DNA of 64,000 bases from Candidatus Avisuccinivibrio pullicola (GCA_018713485.1 DVOQ01000016.1:24953-88952), one strand, 5' to 3'. Positions 17,401 through 26,752 are shown, counted from the stretch's first letter. Notes: generated from the letters alone by a model not told the origin. Program-made: numbers and translations.

Positions 17401-18102
17401 CACTTCTCCATAATATTTTCTTCAGTACGGAAAAACGCGGATACAGGTGCCATACCTGTATACCGGGTGTCGTTTAGTTATACGTTACCGAGAATAAGAG
17501 CACTCTCATCTCATGAGGAGCTCAGGGAATGGGTAAACGGAGGAGGTAATGCATAATTGAGAGGAAGAGGGAGTAATGTGAGAGGCTCTGTCCCCGGCTT
17601 TGAAAAAGACGTTGCGGTAGGGGAAGAGAGGTAAGCTGCGGCAGAAAAGAGAGCAGAGTGGCTAGCATAAAAAAGAACTGGCAGTTAAAAATGATAATAT
17701 CTGTATACTTTGGTTAATTTACGTTTCTTAAACAATAGTATTTACAATTAAAAGTATTAAACGGTAAACTCTCAATAAGCAGAAGAGAATAGGGAGCTAA
17801 ATTCAGAAAGAACATAGTAATCAGGGGTATCGGAGGCTATGTCAAAAAGCTGACAAGTGTTCCGGACAGAGGGGGGGGATTCTTCTTAAGAAATACAGAT
17901 TATTTAAGTATTTAAATGTGTAAGAGGCAGCCTGGCAGAGACAGTTAGGAAAAGGATTGAAAAACTGTGATAAAGATCGGATTGATATTTGAGTAAGTTG
18001 GCACGCAATTAGCAATGATTAACGTGTGTAAAGTAATCTTTACTAAAAACCGGAGGTGGCTCACAAAAATAAGCAGAATAGCTTTTTACTTTTAAGCGCC
18101 GA
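17401..18102. other. AT-rich intergenic stretch without a convincing gene
   Basis: About 700 bases between pyrD and zapC with no ORF I can support. It holds one perfect 8-bp hairpin (ATACAGGT-GCCAT-ACCTGTAT, 17441-17461) and A/T-rich runs. The listed ORF 17368-17556 has no coding character. Confidence 0.6.
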
Positions 18103-18106
18103 TTGG

Positions 18107-18112
18107 CTACAA
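18107..18112 (+). promoter_or_regulatory. Candidate -10 (TACAAT) for zapC
   Basis: GGCTACAAT resembles the extended -10 elements TGCTATAAT/TGCTACAAT used elsewhere in the window. It ends 38 bases before the preferred GTG start and argues against the longer TTG-initiated reading frame at 18103. Confidence 0.4.
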
Positions 18113-18150
18113 TAAACCTGAAATTAAATTACAAACAGGAAATCATTTCG

Positions 18151-18720
18151 GTGAAATTCACGTTAAGCGCCTCCTGGACATGGGATTACCACCCTATAGG
18201 AAACGCTGAGTATCTGGCCCTTAATCTGGTAAGCGATGAAGGAGAAAAGTTCTTCTTCAACACCTGCTACCGCAAAGAAGATCTGCTTTCTCTCCCGCAG
18301 ACGGGTCAGGCCTTTACCGTGGAAGACGCCCTGTTACTTACGGATTTCCAGGACGGTTTGTATGACATCAACCTTCAGGATCGCTGGTGCATGCCGCTGG
18401 CCCTGACTGCTTTAGCCTGTGCCCGCTTTGTGCGTCTGCCCAATCCGAGCGGTGGCCGTATGTATCTCCCTTACGGCGGCCGGGAGGCAATTTACCGTGG
18501 GCAGGTAGTCTCTCTCTACGCCAAGGAAGGCGGGGTGGGTGATTTCATCGTCCTCGATGATCTCCCTGACGGGGACGTTTACCGGTTGATGCTGCTGAAT
18601 AATGAATGGGATCTCGGCCGCTATGTCTTAAAGCAGGGCATGATGGTGCGCGTTTCCTCAAGCGTGATTTGTCCGTACCGTTCCGTTGATATTTCAAGGA
18701 GAACAGTCCGTTACGCTTAG
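18151..18720 (+). CDS. zapC: ZapC-like FtsZ-ring-associated cell division protein
   Basis: The GTG at 18151 was chosen because AGGA lies 9 bases upstream and the product (189 residues) then matches E. coli ZapC (180) in length; the ORF track starts earlier at TTG 18103. By eye it aligns along its length with ZapC: an N-terminal strand plus W-x-W (SASWTWDYH against DNWRWYYDE), then FTVEDALLLTDFQDGLYDI against FCVDDAALYFSFEEKCRDF, and a C-terminal beta-barrel half. The neighbouring pyrD is the same as in E. coli (pyrD-zapC). ZapC bundles FtsZ protofilaments at midcell. Identity is low, so this is a synteny-supported assignment. Confidence 0.7.
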   Translation: MKFTLSASWTWDYHPIGNAEYLALNLVSDEGEKFFFNTCYRKEDLLSLPQTGQAFTVEDALLLTDFQDGLYDINLQDRWCMPLALTALACARFVRLPNPSGGRMYLPYGGREAIYRGQVVSLYAKEGGVGDFIVLDDLPDGDVYRLMLLNNEWDLGRYVLKQGMMVRVSSSVICPYRSVDISRRTVRYA

Positions 18721-18772
18721 TTCCTCTTTCTTTCCTAAGTTGCTGTAGTCTTAACGAAAGTTAGGATGGCTT

Positions 18773-18807
18773 ATCCCCTCAGTTGCTCCACGGAGGGGAT
18801 TTTTTTT
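18773..18807 (+). terminator. Rho-independent terminator after zapC
   Basis: An 8-bp stem ATCCCCTC / GAGGGGAT with a 12-base loop is followed by seven T residues, about 50 bases after the zapC stop. Confidence 0.85.
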
Positions 18808-18810
18808 GCT

Positions 18811-20304
18811 TTGGCGTAAACCGGAGAGGTGGCCGTAAGGATTGGGGGACCGGTGTGAACGGAGAGTGGGCGGGGCAGGAACGAGGGAAGTGAGTTACGC
18901 TTAGAGCAAGTCTATCAGATGTTACCTGAGGGCACGGGACGAGGACAGGGTTAAGCATCCTTGCTGAATAACATGCGATCTCCTGGTAGTCAGTACTTTT
19001 CAAGCTGTCTGTTGCAGGAAGCGAAACGTCTGCACCCGTGAGCAGGGAGAGCGCATTGAGGTACCGGCTGCCCCTGGAAAAACCGTGTAAGGCAGGGTTA
19101 AACGCGGATACTTAACGGATCATTCTGCGCCGCTGATGCTGTCAGTTACGACAATGAAAGACGCAGGGCACTGTTCTGTAAATTGGAACGGTGTGGGCGA
19201 GCAGAAGAACTGAAAGACCGTTGAAACCCGCGAAAATGTTTAAACTTGCTGAAAATAATAACTCTAAATAACTCTAATTTTAATAAATTCACAATAAATC
19301 AATATCTTAATAAGAAATAAGCGCTGGGTTTATTTTTTTTGCTTTAAAACGCATATGTAAATACGCTCTACAAAACTGTAACTAAAAACGTAAAATTTAC
19401 AATAATGAAAGCAATTTACAGAAATTACTTTCAGGCAGAACTACAGCGAACTGAAAGCGGCAGTGCTTCGGTCAGAAATGAGCAAAAAGCCTCTATAATG
19501 TGTGTTAAGTAAATCTAATCCTTTCATTACATTTGTAAATTAAGCTCTTGCAGTTAATTGAACCCAGCCCGCTGCTCTGGAAATAGATTTTTCAAATACA
19601 GGCTATATTTAATAATAAATGATGTATATAAACATAGATTAAATTGAACTTTTGTGTTAAAACTTAAAAACATGGTTTAAGTTTAGTAGTAAATACTTAG
19701 ATAAAAAGTTCTTAACCTTTTTTGATCTCACTTGTCCCTATCCTCTCCCTCTTTTCCTTTTATGCCACCCACAGATAATTACCCCGTCTATATTCTGGTA
19801 AAGCTCTGGAATACCTTGTGATACCCTTCACTCCCTGGATTAAATCTTAACCGCTGCCTTTAAACCTATCAGTTAAGTGGCTGTGTATTAAGTAAAATGC
19901 CAAAAAGTGGGCTTATAACTTTAAGCCGGCATTTTTCTGTACCTATTCAGGTTAAAGCCTAAGAGTTAGGAAAGATCTTTAGCTCCCTTACTTTAAGTTT
20001 CCTGCTAATACTCATTACTGGGGTATTTAGCAGTTACGCCAAAGATGCAGTTTCCTTCCTAATATGCCCGGGATTTACGTCCCGCGGGGGGTGTTTAGTC
20101 AGCTTTCGTATGCAGAATTTCAGTTTAGCTCCTTTGTGACAGCGTATTTTAGAGGACGGTAGTTTTTTGAGTTCCGGTAAGCGCCCTTGCGCGTCCTGAC
20201 TGAACCCTTCCGCACTCGGGATCTTACAGATCCTGAAGAAAATCAGTCTTAGGTCAAGGTTAGCGTTATTTTTTAAGATGCATAAATTTTCCGTATCCTA
20301 AGTT
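18811..20304. other. AT-rich gene desert (about 1.5 kb) with hairpins
   Basis: No ORF on either strand looks coding. The stretch is clearly richer in A/T than its flanks. It contains an isolated TATAAT (19494-19499), a poly-T run (19332-19340), a 10-bp interrupted hairpin (CTGCTA-ATAC / GTAT-TAGCAG, 20002-20033), and the two-part stem-loop listed separately. It may contain a small RNA, decayed DNA or a structural site. Confidence 0.6.
19894..19936 (+). ncRNA. Two-part stem-loop, possible small-RNA 3' end or terminator
   Basis: The outer arms AAAATGCC / GGCATTTT enclose an inner stem GGCTTA / TAAGCC that stacks directly on the 3' side, with an A-rich bulge on the 5' side and a trailing TTTTT. 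No gene precedes it within 1 kb, so if it terminates something, that transcript is non-coding. Confidence 0.35.
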
Positions 20305-20334
20305 TTGCCTAATTGTGAGTCTCTAAACTGTAAT
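20305..20334 (+). promoter_or_regulatory. Promoter of the OB-fold protein gene
   Basis: TTGCCT (20305-20310), an 18-bp spacer and TGTAAT (20329-20334) form a reasonable sigma70 promoter 49 bases upstream of the start codon. Confidence 0.5.
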
Positions 20335-20382
20335 CATCGCTTCAGTTAACCGCACCATCATTTAACTTATGAGGATTGAGTT

Positions 20383-20778
20383 ATGAAAAAGTTAGCCTTA
20401 GTTTCCGTGATCGCCGTCGCCCTGACTTCCGCTGCAGTCATGGCCGCTCCCCAGGGTTTTGGCGGGGGTGCTCCCGCAGCCGCTCCCGGAGCTCCCGCTG
20501 GCTTTAACAACGCTGCCCCCAATACCATCGCCAGTGTGCTGGCCAGTGCCTATGACGATCAGGTGGTGACTTTAGAGGGCCGTCTTACCAATTACCTGGG
20601 TGAGGATCATTACGAGTTCACTGATGCGGCAGGTGATCGTATCGAGATTGAGCTTGATGACGATCAGGACTGGAGCTTTATCTCCAAGGATATGCTGATC
20701 CGCATCACAGGTGACGTGGACAAGGATCTGCTCTCCACCACCATTGACGTTAAGCGTGCCGAGCCCGTGCAGCCCTAA
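20383..20778 (+). CDS. Periplasmic YgiW/YdeI-type OB-fold (BOF) protein
   Basis: A 131-residue secreted protein. Residues 1-22 form a signal peptide (ending VMAAP), then comes a Gly/Ala/Pro-rich linker (22-48), then a BOF domain (PF04076-like): VVTLEGRLTNYLGEDHYEFTD and IRITGDVDKDLLSTTIDVKR. This small oligonucleotide-binding-fold family occurs in the periplasm of enterics, where members are linked to stress tolerance; the ligand is not well defined. The start ATG follows TTATGAGGATTGAGTT. It is monocistronic, followed by a strong terminator shared with the convergent macroglobulin gene. Length is typical. Confidence 0.85.
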   Translation: MKKLALVSVIAVALTSAAVMAAPQGFGGGAPAAAPGAPAGFNNAAPNTIASVLASAYDDQVVTLEGRLTNYLGEDHYEFTDAAGDRIEIELDDDQDWSFISKDMLIRITGDVDKDLLSTTIDVKRAEPVQP

Positions 20779-20809
20779 GCCGTCTTAACTGTCGCTTTGC
20801 GTAAAAAAG

Positions 20810-20839
20810 GACCCCGCAGTTGCGGGGTCTTTGCTTTTT
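20810..20839. terminator. Strong terminator between convergent genes
   Basis: A stem GACCCCGCA / TGCGGGGTC with a T-rich 3' side (TTTGCTTTTTG) and an A-run (AAAAAA) on the 5' side, so it can terminate both the OB-fold gene (+) and the macroglobulin gene (-). Confidence 0.85.
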
Positions 20840-20859
20840 GAGGCTATCCTGCGTAGCAG

Positions 20860-23800
20860 TTACTGTTCGCTGATAAGCAACGTGTTCTGTGTGGCCGGAA
20901 CGACCGAGCGTAGTCCGAGGTGGGTGCGGCTTAAGAGCAGACTCTCAGGCAGGGCGTAGTTGCCAGGAGAGGCGGCGCGCAGCACGTAGCACAGGGAGCC
21001 ATTACGCAGCCACGAGGTCGTGGTCAGCAGACGGTCATCAACGTGGCTGGGATTTAAAAGCTGCGCCTGTGCAAACTTAGGCAGCGTCTGCTTGAGAGCG
21101 TGAGCGCCTAATTCTCCCTCATAGCTCATGCCCGAGGGCAGGAGCGAAGAGAGCAGGAGGTTTTCTCTGTCCGAGAGACGGTGGCTGAAGTCCTCGCGCA
21201 CGATGAGCCTCTCGCCTACCCTGAGCGTCAGGGGCGGAGTCAGCTTCTCTCCCCGCGTATTGTAGTAGGTACGCGTGATCTGAAGCCTGGGATCGCTACC
21301 TGATGCAGGATCCTTAAGTTCGCCTACGGCGCCGATACTGATAAAGGCTGCCTCCCCGGTATCATTAACTAAGGTAACGTTTTCAGGCACGGTCGTTTCT
21401 CCGCCCTTCAGGAAATCGGTACTCTTTGTTACCGGAGGCGTGGAACTCAGGCTTAACAGCCCTGCCCGCTCGCTTAAGGGCAGGTAGTATTTACCGCTCA
21501 AGGCGGCACTTAAAGAGGAGGCCAGCGTGGCGGCGCTTTCCGTATCCTCAAGGGCCATCGCCGCACGCAGCAGGGCGATGATATCAAGGGCTTCGGTATT
21601 GAGCGGGCTTTCCTCATAAGGCTCCATGAGGTTGTAAAGCTCTCGGATAGTTTCCTGAGAGGCATTCCCGGCATAAGCCTCGGAGAGGGTGGCGCGCAGT
21701 TCCTGATGCTGTTCATGCGCCTCCATGCCGCGTGCGAGTGCGAAACGGGCGCGATCAGGATCGCCTACGGCGAAGAAGACCTTGGTGAGCAGAGCGAGAG
21801 CCCGCACGTTTTCGGGAGTTTCCTCGTCCAGCATATAGCGCAGCGAACTCAGATCGACGCTGTCTCCGGCTCTAAGCAGAAGCAGGGTCGCTCCGGCGCG
21901 CTCCAGGGCCGTACCATAGACGGCACTGCTCTGTAAGGCGTTTAATGCCTCATCCAGAGCCTCAAGACCTACGTCATAGCCCCGTTCCCTGGCTATGAGC
22001 AGTGTCTCGATGGCGTAATGGCTTACGCTGCGCTGATAGTCGCTCCAGCCATTACCAAAGTAGCCGCCTCCTAAGTTGCTAAGGCGCAGCAGATCGATGG
22101 CATCCTGGATTTCGCTGTCCGTACTCCCGGGCATACTCAGGAGAATACGTACTTTAGCGGCCCGGTCCAGAACGGTCACCGGCTCAAAGTCCATTTCCTC
22201 AGGATCAGGATAGGTACAGGGCAGGGCACTTACCTCGCCGCGCAGAGCCTTCAGACTCTTAAACAGTGAACCTATCTCAAAGGTGGCGCTCTGTCCTGCT
22301 GTCACGTACTGAAGGGAGGTATACAAAGCCGGACTGAAGGCGCTTAACACCGGCAGCGTAAAGCTGCGGGCATAGCGGTAGTCTCCGGCCTGCGCCGTCA
22401 CTTCCACCGTACCCTGTCCGACGCTTAAGGCCGTAAGATCAAGAGGCAGAGCTAACTTATGTCCATGTGAGAGTTCGAGTTTCTGCGTCAGATCGCAGCT
22501 CAGGGAGCCTTGGCACTTCACGCTGAGCTGAATCTGAGAGCTGCCTTTAAGATCAGTATTATCCAGGGATACCGAGGCGCGCAGGCGCTCGTTCTCGCGC
22601 AGATAGACCGGTAAGGAGGGCTGCACCACTAAGGGTTCACGTACCGTAAGCCTGCCTTCCTTCTTAACCAGGGTGTCTTTTCCTGAGAGCACCACGGCAA
22701 GGTGCATCTCACCGTTAAAGACAGGCAGGTCAAAGTTAAGCAGGGCCTTGCCGTCCTTCACGGGAGCGGTGGCGTGCAGCGCGATGGCTTCCGAAGAGAG
22801 GGCCGCCAGGGATTCGGCGCTTAGGGCCTTGCTCAATAGCGCCTCTTCCATGCCGCCATAACCCTGTCCCCTCGGACTTAAGGAACTCATGAGCAGACCA
22901 TAGGAGTCGTAAAGCTTCAGGTTTAGAATCTGAGGATCATAAAGAGCCTTAAGGGGATCGGGATAGTTAAAGCCGCTTAAGGACAGAATGCCGCTATCCA
23001 CGAGGAAAGCCTCTGCCTCCAGTCTTTCCTGAGAGCCTTCCACCGTTACCGGAACCGTCAGGCTCTGACCGCCCTGTACTTGCGGGGGCAGATCCAGGGT
23101 TACCTCCGGATTGCGCTCTTCAAGAGCATAGGTGAGAGGCGCGACAGCGAGGAGACGGCGCGTCATAGGACTGTCTTTTGCGGAAGAGGGGTAGAGCGTC
23201 AGCAGAACGCCTGAGCGCGGGAAATACTCCTCGTGGTAGGGCAGGGTGAGATGATTGACGCCTTTTTGTACCCTGAGATTCTTAAGCGTCAGTACGCGAT
23301 CGCGGCCCACGGCCAGCGTGGCCTCCCCCTTAAAGGGACTGTTAAAGGTCAGTTTCACGTCCTCTCCCTTAGCGTACACCTCCTTGGAGAGGGTAAGCGG
23401 CAGACGGTCCGGGTGGTTGGCATCAAGGTTACTGACAAAGCCCAGCGTGGTTTCAAAGGTGGTGACACTCTCGCCGCAGCTAAAGGTCACGAGATAGCTG
23501 CCGTCCTCGCCTGCGAAGGTCAGCGGCGTGACGCTTTTACCGTCTTTAAAGGTAAGTTTGCCGGCTGTCACGGGACGGTTGAGGCTCACCTCGCGGAAGG
23601 TCCAGCGCCCGTTCTGAAGCACGTACTGATAGTCCTTGAGGACGCGCTCAAGCGTGTAGGAGGCGCTGCCGTCTGCAGGACGTCCTGCGCTGTCAACGCA
23701 GATGGCCTCGAGATTTAACTTTCCGGGCTCCCCTTCAAGCAGCTTCACGCCCACCATGGGGCCGGAGGCGGGTACGGTGTAGTCGGTACGGGCGATCGCT

Positions 23801-25545
23801 CTTTCACCGTTGACGTCATACACCTCGGCGTGCAACGTGGCACTCTGGGCATAAGGCACCCTGGTCAGTGTCATGGGCATGCGGCTGTATCCCAGGGCGT
23901 CGGTGCGTGCGGGGGACAGGGAGATAAGCCGCGTCAGAGCAGGGTTTAAGCGCGGATCGGGGCCGAAGGCATAATCCTTAAACTGCGGGTAGGGATGGCT
24001 CTCAGGACGCACCGTGAGCGTCGCGGCGGTCGTGAGCGCTGAGGCCGGGGCCCCGTAGTTATAGCGGGCACTTAAGGTAAAATTGTTATTGTCAGGGGAG
24101 GGATCGGGCACCAGGCTTACCGCAAGGCGCGAGGGCACAAAGCTCTGCACGCTAAGTCCCGTATGACTTAAGACCGTGCCGCTTAGATCCTCAAGGCGTA
24201 AGGTCCAGTGTCCAAAGGGCGCGGCCTTAGGCAGCGTATAGACGGTGCTGTAGCGTCCCGTGCCGTTGTCTTTAAGTGTCAGTGAGGCAGTTTCCGTGCC
24301 GGAGGGGGACAGGACTTTCAGCACATATTCCCCGTCCGTGACCGCCGTGCCGTCCGTCTCCCTAAGATAGGCACTGTAGTAGATACTCTCACCCGGGCGA
24401 TAGAGATCGCGATCGGTGAAGATGACGGGGAGCTGTCCTTCCACGGCCTGACCGGAGTGGAACTCCTCGATATACAGGGGCGAGGAGCTGAGATCGTAGG
24501 CAAAGAAATCCTCATCGCTACGGGCCACGAGGTATGCGGGACGATCACCGCGTTCACCCTCAAGCAGGGTCTTATCAAAGAAAGCACGGCCTTCGCGGCT
24601 GCTCTGTGTCTCGCCTAACACGCCGCCGCTTTGTGAAATCAGGGTCAGGCTCACGTCTTTAAGTGCCCTGGCGTTTTTATAGGAGCGCACCGTGGCGTGC
24701 AGACCGTCGGTCCCGGAAAAGAGCGTCAGCGCCAGATCGGAAACCTCAATGAGTTTGCCGTCAAGGGGCTTGCCTTCGTTAAAGGCGCGGTAGAGTGCGC
24801 CGTTGTCAATACCTTCCTCCAGATCGAGTTTTAAGGAGCTGTCCGCCACTACCACGTAGTAGAGACCCGGCCTTATGTTTCTGTCCCCGGAAAGCCGGAT
24901 TAGAGCCGTGGACTCCTGATTACGCTCTCCCTTAAAGCTGACTTCCGTCTGGCGGATCAGCGAGGCGTGATCGCGCAGGAGGGTAATTAACTGCGAGGCC
25001 TCGGAACTGCCGTTTAAATAGCGGCTTAAATCAATGGCCGTCAGATGCTGAGGATGCAGTCTGTAAACGTAGGCCCTGGCTCCGCTGACATTCAGGGCGC
25101 TGACGGCTACCCTGCCTTTGCGGGAGACAGGCAGCAGCTGGCCTTTTTCAAGGCGCAGCCGTGAAGGGGCGTCGGCTACCGTGAAATCATGCTGCTGCTC
25201 CGTCTCAAGGAGCGCTCCCGAGGCTCCTTTAAGTCCCGGCTTTAAGGTCAGGCTATAGCTCTTACCGTGCTGCAGGGGGCCTACGCACAGGGACTGTCCT
25301 GAAAGCGAGGCATTAACCGGCAGACTCTGAGACTGGCCCTGCAGATGCAGGCTCAGATAGTCCGGAACTTCGCTTACCGGCATAACCGCGAGGTTTTCGT
25401 TAAAGATAAGACAGTAGGTGGCAGGATCCTGATCGCTTCTGGCAAAGGAACGCGTGATGTCAAGCGGGGCTGAGTGCACCAGAGCAGGCAGGCATAGCAA
25501 AGCCGCGCTCAGGGCCAGTTTTCGGGACAGCACAGACGGGGCCAT
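20860..25545 (-). CDS. Bacterial alpha-2-macroglobulin homologue lacking the thioester motif
   Basis: A 1561-residue periplasmic protein. It has a signal peptide at residues 1-25 (LLCLPALVHSA) but no lipobox cysteine, unlike E. coli YfhM. Many MG-type beta-sandwich segments follow, for example IYYSAYLRETDGTAV, RYSTVYTLPKAAPFG and LPVYLRENERLRASVSLDN. After these comes the alpha-helical thioester-domain fold (LSNLGGGYFGNGWSDYQRS, then YAIETLLIA). Where thioester forms carry CLEQ, this protein reads PCTYPDPEEMDFE, so covalent protease trapping should be impossible, as in the YfaS branch. No pbpC gene is adjacent. The start follows AAGGAGG, an ideal ribosome-binding site. It is a single gene, divergent from dgkA. 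Confidence 0.9.
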   Translation of the reverse strand: MAPSVLSRKLALSAALLCLPALVHSAPLDITRSFARSDQDPATYCLIFNENLAVMPVSEVPDYLSLHLQGQSQSLPVNASLSGQSLCVGPLQHGKSYSLTLKPGLKGASGALLETEQQHDFTVADAPSRLRLEKGQLLPVSRKGRVAVSALNVSGARAYVYRLHPQHLTAIDLSRYLNGSSEASQLITLLRDHASLIRQTEVSFKGERNQESTALIRLSGDRNIRPGLYYVVVADSSLKLDLEEGIDNGALYRAFNEGKPLDGKLIEVSDLALTLFSGTDGLHATVRSYKNARALKDVSLTLISQSGGVLGETQSSREGRAFFDKTLLEGERGDRPAYLVARSDEDFFAYDLSSSPLYIEEFHSGQAVEGQLPVIFTDRDLYRPGESIYYSAYLRETDGTAVTDGEYVLKVLSPSGTETASLTLKDNGTGRYSTVYTLPKAAPFGHWTLRLEDLSGTVLSHTGLSVQSFVPSRLAVSLVPDPSPDNNNFTLSARYNYGAPASALTTAATLTVRPESHPYPQFKDYAFGPDPRLNPALTRLISLSPARTDALGYSRMPMTLTRVPYAQSATLHAEVYDVNGERAIARTDYTVPASGPMVGVKLLEGEPGKLNLEAICVDSAGRPADGSASYTLERVLKDYQYVLQNGRWTFREVSLNRPVTAGKLTFKDGKSVTPLTFAGEDGSYLVTFSCGESVTTFETTLGFVSNLDANHPDRLPLTLSKEVYAKGEDVKLTFNSPFKGEATLAVGRDRVLTLKNLRVQKGVNHLTLPYHEEYFPRSGVLLTLYPSSAKDSPMTRRLLAVAPLTYALEERNPEVTLDLPPQVQGGQSLTVPVTVEGSQERLEAEAFLVDSGILSLSGFNYPDPLKALYDPQILNLKLYDSYGLLMSSLSPRGQGYGGMEEALLSKALSAESLAALSSEAIALHATAPVKDGKALLNFDLPVFNGEMHLAVVLSGKDTLVKKEGRLTVREPLVVQPSLPVYLRENERLRASVSLDNTDLKGSSQIQLSVKCQGSLSCDLTQKLELSHGHKLALPLDLTALSVGQGTVEVTAQAGDYRYARSFTLPVLSAFSPALYTSLQYVTAGQSATFEIGSLFKSLKALRGEVSALPCTYPDPEEMDFEPVTVLDRAAKVRILLSMPGSTDSEIQDAIDLLRLSNLGGGYFGNGWSDYQRSVSHYAIETLLIARERGYDVGLEALDEALNALQSSAVYGTALERAGATLLLLRAGDSVDLSSLRYMLDEETPENVRALALLTKVFFAVGDPDRARFALARGMEAHEQHQELRATLSEAYAGNASQETIRELYNLMEPYEESPLNTEALDIIALLRAAMALEDTESAATLASSLSAALSGKYYLPLSERAGLLSLSSTPPVTKSTDFLKGGETTVPENVTLVNDTGEAAFISIGAVGELKDPASGSDPRLQITRTYYNTRGEKLTPPLTLRVGERLIVREDFSHRLSDRENLLLSSLLPSGMSYEGELGAHALKQTLPKFAQAQLLNPSHVDDRLLTTTSWLRNGSLCYVLRAASPGNYALPESLLLSRTHLGLRSVVPATQNTLLISEQ

Positions 25546-25721
25546 ATGACCTCCTTATATGAAGTGGCACTGAAAAGAGTATAGACGATCCCGTACAAAA
25601 AAATCTCCGTAAATCATGAAGTTGCGATCTGCCACACATGAGCGCGGCGCGTAAGCGTTTCCATGACGGAGATTGGTAGCGCAGGTATGATTTTATGGAA
25701 AAAGAAAGCGCCGGTGCGTGC

Positions 25722-25727
25722 TACAAT
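25722..25727 (+). promoter_or_regulatory. Extended -10 promoter of dgkA-tadA
   Basis: GTGCTACAATGTG is an extended -10 (TGC-TACAAT) 25 bases upstream of the dgkA start. Confidence 0.55.
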
Positions 25728-25751
25728 GTGCGACCGCAGGAGAGGTAGATC

Positions 25752-26123
25752 ATGGCAAAAACCGGTGTCGGCGGCTTAAGACGCATTTATAACGCTTTCT
25801 TCTATTCTTTAAAGGGCCTCAGGGCCGGCCTTAAATACGAGGCGGCCGTGCGCCAGGAACTCTGTTTAGCCGTGCTCATGACGGCCCTCGCCGCTGTCAT
25901 TGCCGACAGTCTGACGCTCTTTCTGATCCTGTTCATCCTGCCCTGGCTGACGCTGGCCTTTGAGCTGGCCAATTCCGCCATTGAGGCGGTGGTTGACCGT
26001 ATCGGCGATGAATATCATGAACTTTCGGGGCGTGCCAAGGATCTGGGTTCGGCCTGCGTCTTTGTGCTTTTGTGCCTTGATGTTATCGCCTACGCCGCGG
26101 CCTTATGGCGCTATTACAGCTAA
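25752..26123 (+). CDS. dgkA: Diacylglycerol kinase (prokaryotic DagK type)
   Basis: A 123-residue integral membrane kinase of the DagK family. It recycles diacylglycerol released during membrane-derived oligosaccharide and lipid A modification by phosphorylating it to phosphatidic acid. Three membrane helices are visible, and the signature ELANSAIEAVVDRIGDEYH carries the catalytic Glu and Asn and the metal-binding Glu. Length equals E. coli DgkA (122). The start ATG follows CAGGAGAGG. Its stop overlaps the preferred tadA start (TAATG). Confidence 0.95.
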   Translation: MAKTGVGGLRRIYNAFFYSLKGLRAGLKYEAAVRQELCLAVLMTALAAVIADSLTLFLILFILPWLTLAFELANSAIEAVVDRIGDEYHELSGRAKDLGSACVFVLLCLDVIAYAAALWRYYS

Positions 26124-26665
26124 TGCCGGATCCTTCCCTGCCCTCGCAGATCCTTAAGCGCGACGACAGCTATTACATGCGCCTTGCCATTGCGCAGGCC
26201 CACCGCGCCGAGGAGCTCAATGAAGTACCCGTGGGTGCGGTGCTCGTCGCTCCGTCCGGGGAGATCATCGCCTGTGCCTGCAATGAGACCATCTCGCGGC
26301 ACGATCCTACCGCGCACGCCGAGATCCTCTGTCTCAGGGCAGCGGGAGCGCGTATTAACAATTACCGGCTGTTAGATCTCACCCTTTACGTGACGCTTGA
26401 GCCCTGCGTGATGTGCGCCATGGCGCTGATCCACGCCCGCATTGGACGTCTGGTCTTTGGCACCTGTGATTTAAAGACCGGGGCCTGCGGCTCGGTTTTT
26501 GACATACTCTCCGATCCGCGGCATAACCACCATCTCACGGTAACTCAGGGGGTTCTAAAAGAGGAATGCGCAAAACAGCTGTCCTCCTTCTTTGCCCGCC
26601 GGCGCGCCGAGATCCGTAAGGCGCGCGGGCTTAAAAAAGCCTCTGAGGGCGCAGCGGGCGTTTAA
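26123..26665 (+). CDS. tadA: tRNA-specific adenosine-34 deaminase TadA
   Basis: A zinc deaminase that converts A34 to inosine in the wobble position of tRNA-Arg(ACG). Motifs are intact: the zinc-ligand/proton-shuttle segment DPTAHAEIL (HAE) and the two-cysteine ligand site LEPCVMCAMALIHARI. The TAATG overlap with dgkA supports the start at 26123 (180 residues); the ORF track begins 18 bases earlier at an ATG without a ribosome-binding site. The C-terminal 35 residues (FFARRRAEIRKARG) are basic and may contact RNA. Essential in most bacteria. Confidence 0.93.
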   Translation: MPDPSLPSQILKRDDSYYMRLAIAQAHRAEELNEVPVGAVLVAPSGEIIACACNETISRHDPTAHAEILCLRAAGARINNYRLLDLTLYVTLEPCVMCAMALIHARIGRLVFGTCDLKTGACGSVFDILSDPRHNHHLTVTQGVLKEECAKQLSSFFARRRAEIRKARGLKKASEGAAGV

Positions 26666-26752
26666 AGGACAGGTTTCTGATAAGGCCAGGGCCTTTCCTT
26701 TAGCGTGTGCACTTGCCGCGTGAGCTCACAAAAAAGCCTGATTTCACCGTGC

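Noticed and set aside
17368-17556. 62-aa ORF after pyrD
   Set aside because: It starts within a hairpin, has no ribosome-binding site and no recognisable composition.
18103-18150. TTG start of the zapC ORF
   Set aside because: The TTG overlaps a -10-like TACAAT, and the GTG at 18151 has a better ribosome-binding site and gives the family length.
23233-23718. 161-aa plus-strand ORF inside the macroglobulin gene
   Set aside because: Shadow of the minus-strand 1561-aa gene; no motif or ribosome-binding site.
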